Source: Bryobacter aggregatus MPL3 (GTDB lineage Bacteria > Acidobacteriota > Terriglobia > Bryobacterales > Bryobacteraceae). Taken from it: 64,000 nt of DNA. Made by a program: the position numbers and the translations under genes. Under the pieces are notes generated by a model. That model did no database searches. It saw only the letters and a list, made by a program, of their open reading frames with translations, and was not told the DNA's origin. Of this stretch, positions 34,664-42,838 are shown in pieces (positions within the stretch are counted from its first letter, which is position 1; each line of letters opens with the position of its first letter). Location: positions 2,108,001 to 2,172,000 of the forward strand of contig NZ_JNIF01000003.1 in NCBI RefSeq assembly GCF_000702445.1. The letters are read 5' to 3'.

Positions 34664-37278
34664 AGATCGGGATCGACTTAGGAACGACGAATTGCGCGCT
34701 GGCCTGGGTGGACCCGGCCGAGGCGGCTGAAGCGGACTTCACTCCAATCCATGTGCTCGAGATTCGGCAATACGTGGCGCAGGGCCGGGAAGAGAAGCGC
34801 CGCACTTTGCCGAGCTTTCTCTATCTCGACCAGCAAGAGTATGTCGGCGTCTATGCGCGCGAACAAGGCGCGCTGGTGCCCACCAAGAGCGTCTATGCGG
34901 CGAAGTCTTGGCTGAGCAATGCCGAGGTGGATCGCAATGCGAAGATCCTGCCCTGGGACGCGCAAGAGGCCGGGCGCATCTATTCGCCGGTGGAGGCTTC
35001 CACCAAGTACATGGCGCACATTGCGCAGGCCTGGAAGGACGCCACCGGCACCTCGATCAGCGACCAGGATGTGGTGCTTACTGTTCCGGCGAGCTTCGAT
35101 GAAGAAGCGCGAGAGCTGACGGTTCAGGCGGCGCGGGCTGCCGGGCTCGACAAGCTGACGCTGATCGAAGAGCCGGCCGCGGCCTTCTACTCCTGGATCG
35201 CAAGGCATCTGTCGCAATCGCAGAAGAATCTCACCGATGGCATGAATGTGCTGATTGTCGACGTGGGCGGCGGCACCTCAGACTTTACGCTGATCCAGGT
35301 GAATCGCAGTGGCGACCATGTGCAGTTCACGCGTAGCGCCGTGGGCAAGCATCTGCTGTTGGGCGGCGACAACCTCGATCTGACCTTGAGCTGGCTGGTT
35401 GAAACGAAGTTGAACACGCAGCTTTCGCTGCGCCAGCGCAGCGCCTTGCGGCGCCAGTGCGCGGCGGCGAAAGAGCGTCTGCTGGCGAATGATGGCCCGG
35501 AGTCGGTGGAGATCACCGTGCTCGGCGCGGGCAGTTCTCTGATTGGCGGTACGCTGCGCACCGAGATCACACGCAACGAGGCACGCGAGTTGGCGCTGGA
35601 TGGCTTTTTGCCCGTCTGTGGGCTCGATGAGGCGCCGAACCTCGATAAGAAGAGCGCCTTCCGTGAGCTGGGTTTGCCTTATGTGTCGGACCCGGCGATT
35701 ACGAAGCATCTGGCGCAGTTCCTCAAAGAGAGCGGCGGCGTGCGGCCGGACGCGATTCTGTTCAACGGCGGCTTCTTCATCCCCGACATGCTGCGCGATC
35801 GCGTGCGCGATGTCGTCTCGCAATGGTTTGGCCATACGCCGCTGGTTTTTGAGAATCAGGACCTGGACCTCGCCGTGGCCCAAGGCGCGGCTTACTATTC
35901 GCATGTACGCGGTGGTGGCGAAGGCGTGCTGGTGCGTGGCGGCTTGCCGCGCGCCTATTTCATCGGGACCGGCGAGAAGCAGAGCCTGTGCCTGGTGCCT
36001 CGTGGTTCGGAAGAAGGTTCGACGCTCGAGCTCGATGTTCCTGGCTTGCAATTGCTCGCCAATAAGCCGGTGAGCTTCCGCTTGTTCAGTTCGCTGACAC
36101 GCACCGAAGATGTGGCGGGGCAGGCCATTGAGGTGGATGAGAGCTTCCATCTGCATGCGCCGCTGAATGCGGTGATTCGCTTTGGCAACCCGAATGTCGA
36201 GCGCAATGTCCCCGTGCGCTTGCGGGCGCATCTGACCGAAGTGGGCACGCTTGAGATCTTTGCCGATTCGAAGCTGAGCGAGCATTCCTGGCGCTTGCAG
36301 TTTGAGCTGCGCCGGCAGACCGCGCAAACGATGGTGGCCCGGCCGCAGGCCTCGGTGCCTGAGGCGGCGCTGGTGCAGGCTTGCGCTCTGGTGCGCAGTA
36401 CTTTTGCCGGGACGGAGATTCTGCCTGAAGAACTGCCGCAGCGCCTGGAACAAGTGTTGAGCCTGGGGCGGAGTTCCTGGCCCTTGCAGGCGATCCGCAA
36501 GCTGGCCGACGTGTTTCTGGAGTGTGCCGAGGGCCGCAAGGCGTCTCCGGCGCATGAGGTGCGTTGGCTGAATCTGACGGGCTTGTGTCTGCGGCCCGGC
36601 TTTGGCGCCTCTGGCGACGACTTGCGCATTGAGCAGGCCCGGCGCGTGTTTTCCAGCGGCCTTGTCTTTGCCAACCAGATCCAGAACGAGATCGATTGGT
36701 GGATCTTCTCGGGCCGCATTGCCGGTGGCTTGAATCGCAACCAGCAGCAGGACCTGTACCAGCGGCTCTCGGGCGCGCTGATCCCGAAGGGCGCCAAGGG
36801 CAAGCGTCTGAACCCCTCGCTGCAGCGCGAGATGTGGCGTTGTGCGAGTTCTCTCGAACTGCTCCCGGTGGGCACCAAGACAGAGCTGGGCAACAACCTG
36901 TTGAAGCGCATCCGCGCGAAGGATTATTCGACTACCGATATGTGGTGTCTGGGCCGCCTGGGCGCGCGCAAGCTGCTCTATGGACCGAACAATCTGGTGG
37001 TGCCCGCCAGCACCGTGGCCCGCTGGATCGATCAGGTGTTGAGCCTGCCCGAGGCGGCGGAAGCGATCGCGATTCTGGCACGGAAAACGGGCGATTCGGC
37101 CCGCGATCTCCCCCCGGCGACGATCGATCTGATCGAGCGCGCCTGGGCGAATCATCCGAAACAAAGCCAATTGCGGGCGATTCTCGAAGGCGAAGGCCAG
37201 GACGACTTGGCCGCGCAAGGCCGGGTGTTTGGAGAAGAGCTGCCGAGCGGGCTGGTGATCGCTCCCCCCAAGGAATGA
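34660..37278 (+). CDS. Atypical long Hsp70-family ATPase with DUF3731-like tail
   Basis: This 872-residue protein has an actin-like ATPase core (IGIDLGTTNCALAW, LTVPASFDEEA, LIEEPAAAFYSW, IVDVGGGTSDFTLI, ILFNGGFFIPD; about 1-430), a short beta region (about 430-560), and a helical C-terminal extension (about 575-870; QRLEQVLSLGRSSWPL, MWRCASSLELLPVG, TDMWCLGRLGARKLLYG) that resembles DUF3731. Such long Hsp70 proteins occur beside a shorter Hsp70 and DUF2760. Both ATPases are translationally coupled, so a hetero-complex is likely but unproven. The stop overlaps the thiL start. Confidence 0.85.
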   Translation: MKIGIDLGTTNCALAWVDPAEAAEADFTPIHVLEIRQYVAQGREEKRRTLPSFLYLDQQEYVGVYAREQGALVPTKSVYAAKSWLSNAEVDRNAKILPWDAQEAGRIYSPVEASTKYMAHIAQAWKDATGTSISDQDVVLTVPASFDEEARELTVQAARAAGLDKLTLIEEPAAAFYSWIARHLSQSQKNLTDGMNVLIVDVGGGTSDFTLIQVNRSGDHVQFTRSAVGKHLLLGGDNLDLTLSWLVETKLNTQLSLRQRSALRRQCAAAKERLLANDGPESVEITVLGAGSSLIGGTLRTEITRNEARELALDGFLPVCGLDEAPNLDKKSAFRELGLPYVSDPAITKHLAQFLKESGGVRPDAILFNGGFFIPDMLRDRVRDVVSQWFGHTPLVFENQDLDLAVAQGAAYYSHVRGGGEGVLVRGGLPRAYFIGTGEKQSLCLVPRGSEEGSTLELDVPGLQLLANKPVSFRLFSSLTRTEDVAGQAIEVDESFHLHAPLNAVIRFGNPNVERNVPVRLRAHLTEVGTLEIFADSKLSEHSWRLQFELRRQTAQTMVARPQASVPEAALVQACALVRSTFAGTEILPEELPQRLEQVLSLGRSSWPLQAIRKLADVFLECAEGRKASPAHEVRWLNLTGLCLRPGFGASGDDLRIEQARRVFSSGLVFANQIQNEIDWWIFSGRIAGGLNRNQQQDLYQRLSGALIPKGAKGKRLNPSLQREMWRCASSLELLPVGTKTELGNNLLKRIRAKDYSTTDMWCLGRLGARKLLYGPNNLVVPASTVARWIDQVLSLPEAAEAIAILARKTGDSARDLPPATIDLIERAWANHPKQSQLRAILEGEGQDDLAAQGRVFGEELPSGLVIAPPKE

Positions 37279-38078
37279 ACGAGCGCGAAGTCATCGATTG
37301 GATCCAGAAGCGCGCTCCGAATTTCGGAAACGGCGTGCGGGTGGGGATCGGTGACGATTGCGCCGTGTACCGGCCCACTGCCGGCGAAGAACTGGTGTTT
37401 ACCACCGACTTTCTGATCGAGGGCCGGCACTTTACGCAACCCGCCTATTCGCCACAGGACGCCGGCTATCAGGCGCTGGCCCGAGGGCTATCGGACATTG
37501 CAGCGATGGGTGCAACGCCACGCTTTGCGCTGGTTTCGCTGGCGATTCCTGAAGTTGCCTTCGTGAAGCCCTTCTATGCGGGCTTGTTTGGGTTGGCGCG
37601 CAAGTACCAGGTGACGATTGCGGGCGGCGATTTGTCCAAAAGCGATCGGGTGCATTGCGACATTGTAGTGGCCGGAAGTCTGCCGGCCGGCAAGGCCGTC
37701 TTGCGCAGCGGCGCCCGGCCCGGGGACTACCTGTATGTGAGCGGGCCGCTGGGCACCTGGAAGAAGAAGCCGGTGCCGCGCCTTGATCTGGCCGAGCGTG
37801 TGCGTCGCGATGCGAGCGCCTGCATGGATATCACCGATGGCCTGTCGATGGATCTGGACCGGCTGCTGCGCGCCTCTCGAGTCACTTGCGAGCTGACTAC
37901 GCCGCCGCCCGTGAGGCGTGGAGCGACGCTTGAGGATGCCTGGCACCATGGCGAAGATTATGAGCTGTTGGTGGCCAGCCCGAAGCGCCTGGGAAAACCC
38001 TTCCACGAGATTGGAATTGTGCGAAAAGGGCGACCAGGATCACCGATTCCTCCCAAAGGATGGGACCATTTCCGATAA
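37275..38078 (+). CDS. thiL: Thiamine-monophosphate kinase
   Basis: This 267-residue enzyme makes thiamine diphosphate from thiamine monophosphate and ATP. It starts at ATG 37275 overlapping the Hsp70 stop (ATGA). Motifs are VGIGDDCAVYRP, FTTDFLIEGRHF, LARGLSDIAAMGA, IAGGDLSKSD, ACMDITDGLSMDLDRL and HHGEDYELL, covering both halves of the PurM-like fold. It is shorter than typical ThiL (about 320), lacking part of the region between the fold halves, but the active-site motifs are present. Confidence 0.9.
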   Translation: MNEREVIDWIQKRAPNFGNGVRVGIGDDCAVYRPTAGEELVFTTDFLIEGRHFTQPAYSPQDAGYQALARGLSDIAAMGATPRFALVSLAIPEVAFVKPFYAGLFGLARKYQVTIAGGDLSKSDRVHCDIVVAGSLPAGKAVLRSGARPGDYLYVSGPLGTWKKKPVPRLDLAERVRRDASACMDITDGLSMDLDRLLRASRVTCELTTPPPVRRGATLEDAWHHGEDYELLVASPKRLGKPFHEIGIVRKGRPGSPIPPKGWDHFR

Positions 38079-38089
38079 GCTAAGCCTTG

Positions 38090-38995
38090 ATGAGTGTAGA
38101 GAAAGTTTCCTACGGCGGCTGGCCCAATTGCTACAAGATTACGAACGGTGAAGTGGAGCTGATTCTCACCTCCGACATCGGTCCGAGAATCATTCGTTAC
38201 GGCTTTGTCGGCAGCCAGAACCTGTTCAAAGAGTTTGCCGATCAGATGGGCAAATCGGGCGAAGACAGCTGGCAGATTCGTGGCGGACACCGCTTGTGGA
38301 TTGGTCCCGAAGACGCGAAGTACACCTATGGCCTGGACAATGCTCCGGTGCAGGTGGAAGTGACCGAGTATGGGGTGCGCGCCACACAGCCGGTCGAGAA
38401 AGAAACCGGGCTGCAGAAGATCATGGAGATCCATCTGGCGCCGACGGGCAGCAAGGTGGGCGTGGTGCACCGGGTGATCAATCGCAATCTGCTGCCGGTT
38501 GAGTTTGCCCCCTGGGCGCCGACCGTGATGGCGCAGGGTGGCATTGGCATCACCGGCTATCCCCCTCGCGGCACGCATCCTGAAATGCTCGCTCCCACCA
38601 ATCCGCTGGTGATGTGGGGCTACACCGATTTTTCCGACCCGCGCTGGATCTTCACCTCGAAATACCTCGGGCTGCGCCAGGACTCGAATGCAACGGCGCC
38701 ACAGAAGGTGGGCTTGTTTAACCCGCATACCTTTGGTGCGTATCTGCTGCGCAATGAGCTGTTCCTGAAGCAGTACCGCGCCGAGCCGGACAAGACCTAT
38801 CCGGAGTTCTTCTGCAGCTTCCAGGCCTTTACGAATGCCGATTTCCTCGAGCTTGAAACCTTTGGTCCGATGACGAAGCTACAACCGGGCCAGGGCGTCG
38901 AATTGATCGAGAACTGGAGCCTGCACCGGGATGTTCACATCGAGCACTGGCGCGATGAAGAGATCGATGCGGTGTTATTACCGTTGTTGCAGTAA
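38090..38995 (+). CDS. Mutarotase-like (DUF4380-type) protein
   Basis: This 301-residue protein starts at ATG 38090. It reads as a beta-sandwich galactose-mutarotase-like fold: GGWPNCYKITNGEVELILTSDIGPRI near the start, then RGGHRLWIGPED, FAPWAPTVMAQGG and ENWSLHR near the end. Similar acidobacterial and planctomycete proteins are annotated DUF4380 or aldose epimerase-like. No signal peptide is visible. The substrate is unknown. A strong bidirectional hairpin follows the stop. Confidence 0.65.
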   Translation: MSVEKVSYGGWPNCYKITNGEVELILTSDIGPRIIRYGFVGSQNLFKEFADQMGKSGEDSWQIRGGHRLWIGPEDAKYTYGLDNAPVQVEVTEYGVRATQPVEKETGLQKIMEIHLAPTGSKVGVVHRVINRNLLPVEFAPWAPTVMAQGGIGITGYPPRGTHPEMLAPTNPLVMWGYTDFSDPRWIFTSKYLGLRQDSNATAPQKVGLFNPHTFGAYLLRNELFLKQYRAEPDKTYPEFFCSFQAFTNADFLELETFGPMTKLQPGQGVELIENWSLHRDVHIEHWRDEEIDAVLLPLLQ

Positions 38996-38999
38996 ATAG

Positions 39000-39029
39000 A
39001 AAAGGGCGGCCCCGGGAGGCCGCCCTTTT
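39000..39029. terminator. Bidirectional intrinsic terminator
   Basis: AAAAGGGCGGCC and GGCCGCCCTTTT form a 12-bp stem around CCGGGA, with A-runs and T-runs on both sides. It sits between two convergent genes (stops at 38995 and 39047) and serves both. Confidence 0.9.
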
Positions 39030-39046
39030 CGTTGGTGGGAGAAGAA

Positions 39047-40234
39047 CTAGTTCTTCTTTTTCTTGTTGGCAGGAGCCGCGGTTTTCTTCGCGTCCGGGTT
39101 GACGTAGTTCGTCTGTACCGTGCCACCCATGGTCTCGATCATGCCCTTGGCGCTGGCGGCGAACTGCCCGTCTGGCTTCAGTTCCATGTACTTCTCAAAG
39201 GCTTCACGCGTGCCTTCGGGGAAGGTCATCTTGCCGGTCTTGTTGTCGACGATGGCCTTTCCGGTCAGGTAGATGCCGTACTGGTAGTGGGCGTCGGCGT
39301 AGTTCGGGTCGGCTGCAATCGCCTTCTTGAACACTTCGCCAGCGGCTTCGTTCTGTCCGGCGTTGACCATCAGCGCGCCGAGATTGTAGTAGTAACGGCC
39401 GGCGCCGGCGGGGTCGAGGGCAGCGGCCTTGTTCAGGGCTTCCTGGGCTTCGGCAAACTTGCCGCCACGGGCAAGAGCGAGGCCATAGTTGTTGTAGTAG
39501 GAGGCGTCATCGGGCTTCAGTTCGATCGCCTTCTGGAAGTTCTCAATCGACTTCAAGTTGGCGGCATCCTTTTCCGCGCCGGTCTTGGACTTGGCAACGC
39601 CAGCGTAGGCTTCGGCGAGCTGACCGTAGATCACGTGCTGCTTCTGGTCCATGGTGGCGGCCTTCTCGAGCGAATCGACCGCACCCTGGAAGTTGTTGGC
39701 CTTCATGGCTTCCATGCCGCCGTTGAAGGCGTCATTCAGCTCTTTGTTCTTCTTCATCGTCTCGGACTGCTCTTTGGCGCGCTTCTCAAGAGCGGCCTTC
39801 TGTTCCGGAGACATGTCACGAGCCATTTCCTTGGTGATTTCACCGGTTTCCACAGCCTTCTGGGCGTCGGCCTGCTTTTTGGCGATGACGGAGAGGTCAA
39901 AGTTGATGGGGAGAGGATCACCGAGGCGCATCCGAACGCCCTTCATGCTGTCGACGGGCTTGCCATCGACTTCGCAGGTGACATCGTAGGTGCCGAGCGG
40001 GAGGCCGGCGTGGAAATATTCGCCTTTTTTGTTGGTCTTTACTTGGTAGTTGCCCTTGATGTCGGTGCGGACGATGCGGATGAGGGCTGCGTCCTTGCCG
40101 ACTGGCTTGCCATCAGCACCGATGACTTTGCCTTCCAATGATCCAGTCTGAGAAAAAGCGGGGGCGGCTGCTAGGCCGAGGAACAAAGCGAGCGTTGCGC
40201 TCAAGCTTATAGCGTTCCGAACGAGATTTTTCAT
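39047..40234 (-). CDS. Secreted TPR protein with carboxypeptidase-regulatory-like domain
   Basis: This 395-residue protein has a signal peptide (about 1-29; LALFLGLAAAPAFSQ), a carboxypeptidase-regulatory-like beta-sandwich (about 30-115; SLEGKVIGADGKPV, GEYFHAGLPLGTYDV), a charged helical linker and TPR repeats (about 170-350; FQKAIELKPDDASYYNNYG, LGALMVNAGQNEAAGEVFKKAIAADP). The C-terminus is Lys-rich. The combination is common in acidobacteria and probably acts as a periplasmic scaffold. It is separated from the acyl-CoA carboxylase gene by 36 bp. Confidence 0.78.
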   Translation of the reverse strand: MKNLVRNAISLSATLALFLGLAAAPAFSQTGSLEGKVIGADGKPVGKDAALIRIVRTDIKGNYQVKTNKKGEYFHAGLPLGTYDVTCEVDGKPVDSMKGVRMRLGDPLPINFDLSVIAKKQADAQKAVETGEITKEMARDMSPEQKAALEKRAKEQSETMKKNKELNDAFNGGMEAMKANNFQGAVDSLEKAATMDQKQHVIYGQLAEAYAGVAKSKTGAEKDAANLKSIENFQKAIELKPDDASYYNNYGLALARGGKFAEAQEALNKAAALDPAGAGRYYYNLGALMVNAGQNEAAGEVFKKAIAADPNYADAHYQYGIYLTGKAIVDNKTGKMTFPEGTREAFEKYMELKPDGQFAASAKGMIETMGGTVQTNYVNPDAKKTAAPANKKKKN

Positions 40235-40270
40235 GAGTTGCGCTCCGATTGTGGTTCCTCAATGAGAATA

Positions 40271-41824
40271 CTACAGAGGGATATTGCCGTGCTTCTTGCG
40301 CGGCATCTGGTCGACCTTGTTTTCGAGCATCCGCAAGGCGCGAATCACCCGAGGACGCGTCTCCCGGGGCAGGATCACGTCATCAATAAAACCCCTCTCG
40401 GCAGCAACGAAAGGATTGGCAAATTTCTCTTTGAACTCCTGGATTTTCTGGTCTCGACGCTCCTGCGGGTTGGACGCGCTTGAGATTTCGTTCCGGTACA
40501 CGATATTGACGGCGCCTTCAGCGCCCATCACCGCGATTTCGGCGGTGATATAGGCGAGATTCACGTCCGTGCGCAGGTGTTTCGACCCCATGACGCAATA
40601 GGCGCCGCCATAAGCCTTGCGGGTGATGATCGTGATCTTGGGAACCGTTGCCTCGGCATAGGCATAGAGTAACTTCGCGCCATGGCGGATGATGCCGCCA
40701 AACTCCTGGGCGGTGCCGGGCAGGAAGCCGGGCACGTCCTCAAAGGTGAGGATCGGAATCTCAAAGGCATCGCAGAAGCGGACGAAGCGGGCGGCCTTGA
40801 CGCTTGAATCGATATCGAGACAGCCGGCCAGCACGGCGGGCTGATTGGCGACAATGCCAACCGATTGCCCGTCCATGCGCGCAAACCCGATGACGATGTT
40901 GCGGGCAAAGTGTTCGTGCACCTCAAAGAAGTCGCCATCGTCGACCACCCGGGTGATGATGTCCTTGATGTCGTAGGGCTGGTTGGACGCGGCGGGGATC
41001 ACGGTGTCGAGTTGCGGGTCCATACGGTCGATGGGGTCGTCGGTTGTGGCGCGCGGCACCCCGTCGCGATTGTTCTGCGGCAGATAGCTAAGCAGGCGGC
41101 GGATCTGCTTCAGGCATTCCTTGTCGTTGGCGGCCAGAAAATGAGCGACGCCGGAGGTTGCATTGTGCGTGAGGCCACCGCCCAGTGCTTCCTTGGTCAC
41201 CTCTTCGTGGGTGACGGTGCGGATGACGTCCGGGCCGGTGACAAACATGTGCGAGGTGCCATCCACCATGAAGATGAAATCGGTGAGCGCGGGCGAGTAG
41301 ACCGCGCCGCCAGCGCAGGGGCCGAGGATCGCCGAGATCTGCGGCACCACACCCGAGGCGAGCGTATTGCGCAGGAAGATGTCGGCATAGCCGGCCAGCG
41401 ACATGACGCCTTCCTGGATGCGCGCGCCGCCGGAATCGTTCAGCCCGATCAGTGGCGCGCCATTCTTCATCGCATGGTCCATCACCTTGCAGATTTTTTG
41501 CGCGTTGGTCTCAGAGAGCGAGCCGCCAAGCACCGTAAAATCCTGCCCGAAAACATAGACCAGGCGGCCGTGGATGTAGCCCCAGCCGGTGACAAAGCCG
41601 TCGCCGTCATAGACTTGGCTGCCCATGCCGAAGTCGGTGGAACGGTGGCGGACAAAGGGATCGAGCTCCTCGAAACTGCCTTCGTCGAGGAGAAATTCGA
41701 CGCGCTCGCGGGCCGTCAGCTTGCCGTCACGATGTTGGCGATCGATGCGATCCTGGCCGCCTCCGAGGCGAGCGTTGGCGCGGCGGCGTTCGAGCTCTGC
41801 CGCGAGATTGTTTTCAGACATCAC
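40271..41824 (-). CDS. Acyl-CoA carboxylase beta subunit (PccB-like)
   Basis: This 517-residue carboxyltransferase acts on propionyl-CoA or a related acyl-CoA with a biotin-carrying alpha subunit that is not in the window. Motifs include [69 protein letters not shown], and the C-terminal half [26 protein letters not shown]. Length fits the family. It is distinct from AccA at 24923. The start ATG overlaps the stop of the upstream VWA gene by four bases. Confidence 0.93.
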   Translation of the reverse strand: MMSENNLAAELERRRANARLGGGQDRIDRQHRDGKLTARERVEFLLDEGSFEELDPFVRHRSTDFGMGSQVYDGDGFVTGWGYIHGRLVYVFGQDFTVLGGSLSETNAQKICKVMDHAMKNGAPLIGLNDSGGARIQEGVMSLAGYADIFLRNTLASGVVPQISAILGPCAGGAVYSPALTDFIFMVDGTSHMFVTGPDVIRTVTHEEVTKEALGGGLTHNATSGVAHFLAANDKECLKQIRRLLSYLPQNNRDGVPRATTDDPIDRMDPQLDTVIPAASNQPYDIKDIITRVVDDGDFFEVHEHFARNIVIGFARMDGQSVGIVANQPAVLAGCLDIDSSVKAARFVRFCDAFEIPILTFEDVPGFLPGTAQEFGGIIRHGAKLLYAYAEATVPKITIITRKAYGGAYCVMGSKHLRTDVNLAYITAEIAVMGAEGAVNIVYRNEISSASNPQERRDQKIQEFKEKFANPFVAAERGFIDDVILPRETRPRVIRALRMLENKVDQMPRKKHGNIPL

Positions 41825-42744
41825 GCACCAGTGTAGTAGCCTGCGCGGGCCCGGATGCTGACTTTGCCGTAGCGCTTCTGCGCTTCTTTGCTCAACGTGA
41901 CGCGGATGCGCCGAAACTGCCGGGCCGGGGCGGCCGGGGCGTTGTAGGTGAGCAGGTAACGCTCGCGCAGATTGGCGAGCAGTTTGCCGAAGGCTTCATC
42001 GGCCCGGTCGGTGCGGATGACTTCGCCTCCGGTTTCGGCAGAAAGCTTAAACACATCGGCCCAGGAGAAATCGGGATTGCGCTGGGAGGCGTCTTTATAG
42101 GGCTTGGGCGCTTCCGCATTCTTGGTGACGATTGCATTTAAGACGGCATCGGCGGCGAAGAGTTTTTCGAGGGTCTGATCGTCAGAGACGCGGTAGTTCA
42201 GTGCCTTGTTGTCGGTGAGGATGAAGATCGCCCGGTGGCCGCTGAGCTTGGGGTTATCGAGAAAGGCTTGTGCGGCATCAATGAGCGCAGCGTTGATCGA
42301 GGTGCCTGCGGGGAGAAGCCCGGGGCGGAGCGTCTGGTCGATGGCGTTGGCGGCCCGGTCCATATTATTGGTGAAGGCCATCAGGTAGTCAGACTCCTTG
42401 GCAAAGCCCATCACCCCAACCTTGTCGGCAGGCCGCACGGCATGGAGCAGGCTTCTTGCCTTTCTGCCGATTTGCTCCAGGTAGTCGCGCATGCTGCCGG
42501 AGACGTCGAGCAGGAGGAGAAGGTTCAGTGCCTCATCCTCGCGGCCCAGGTAGTTGATCGCCATTGTTTGACCTTCGTCTTCAATCACGAAGTCTTCCGC
42601 CCGGAGGTTGGTCAGCGCGCCCTTCGCGTTGCTGACCATCACGTCGACTCGGACCTGTGTGACGCCGCCGCGGAATACGCCCGGTTCAGGGTCCTGGGCT
42701 TCCGCCAGGAAGAGCAAGCAACAGAAGATCGCCAAAAGCCGCAT
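41821..42744 (-). CDS. Secreted VWFA-related protein with intact MIDAS
   Basis: This 307-residue protein has a signal peptide ([15 protein letters not shown]), the VWFA-related N-terminal strand region ([19 protein letters not shown]) and a von Willebrand A domain with the metal-site motif [11 protein letters not shown] and FILTDN. It is the TIGR03436-type acidobacterial family and, unlike the paralogue at 19709, keeps the DxSxS metal site. The last codons overlap the carboxylase start (ATGA). A link to carboxylase function is not evident. Confidence 0.85.
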   Translation of the reverse strand: MRLLAIFCCLLFLAEAQDPEPGVFRGGVTQVRVDVMVSNAKGALTNLRAEDFVIEDEGQTMAINYLGREDEALNLLLLLDVSGSMRDYLEQIGRKARSLLHAVRPADKVGVMGFAKESDYLMAFTNNMDRAANAIDQTLRPGLLPAGTSINAALIDAAQAFLDNPKLSGHRAIFILTDNKALNYRVSDDQTLEKLFAADAVLNAIVTKNAEAPKPYKDASQRNPDFSWADVFKLSAETGGEVIRTDRADEAFGKLLANLRERYLLTYNAPAAPARQFRRIRVTLSKEAQKRYGKVSIRARAGYYTGA

Positions 42745-42838
42745 TCCTCACATTATCTCTGTGGCGCGATTCTGATCTGGATTGAAACCAAACTGAAAAA
42801 ATGCGATTCCCCTCCGATGAGTGAAGAGAGGGTGAGGA

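Noticed and set aside
33194-37218. Long minus-strand frames (389 and 646 codons) opposite the two Hsp70 genes
   Set aside because: They mirror the codon bias of the Hsp70 genes and carry no recognisable family signal.
36696-37274. Upstream extension of the thiL frame into the second Hsp70 gene
   Set aside because: ThiL motifs begin after ATG 37275, and the extension is the out-of-frame shadow of the Hsp70 gene.
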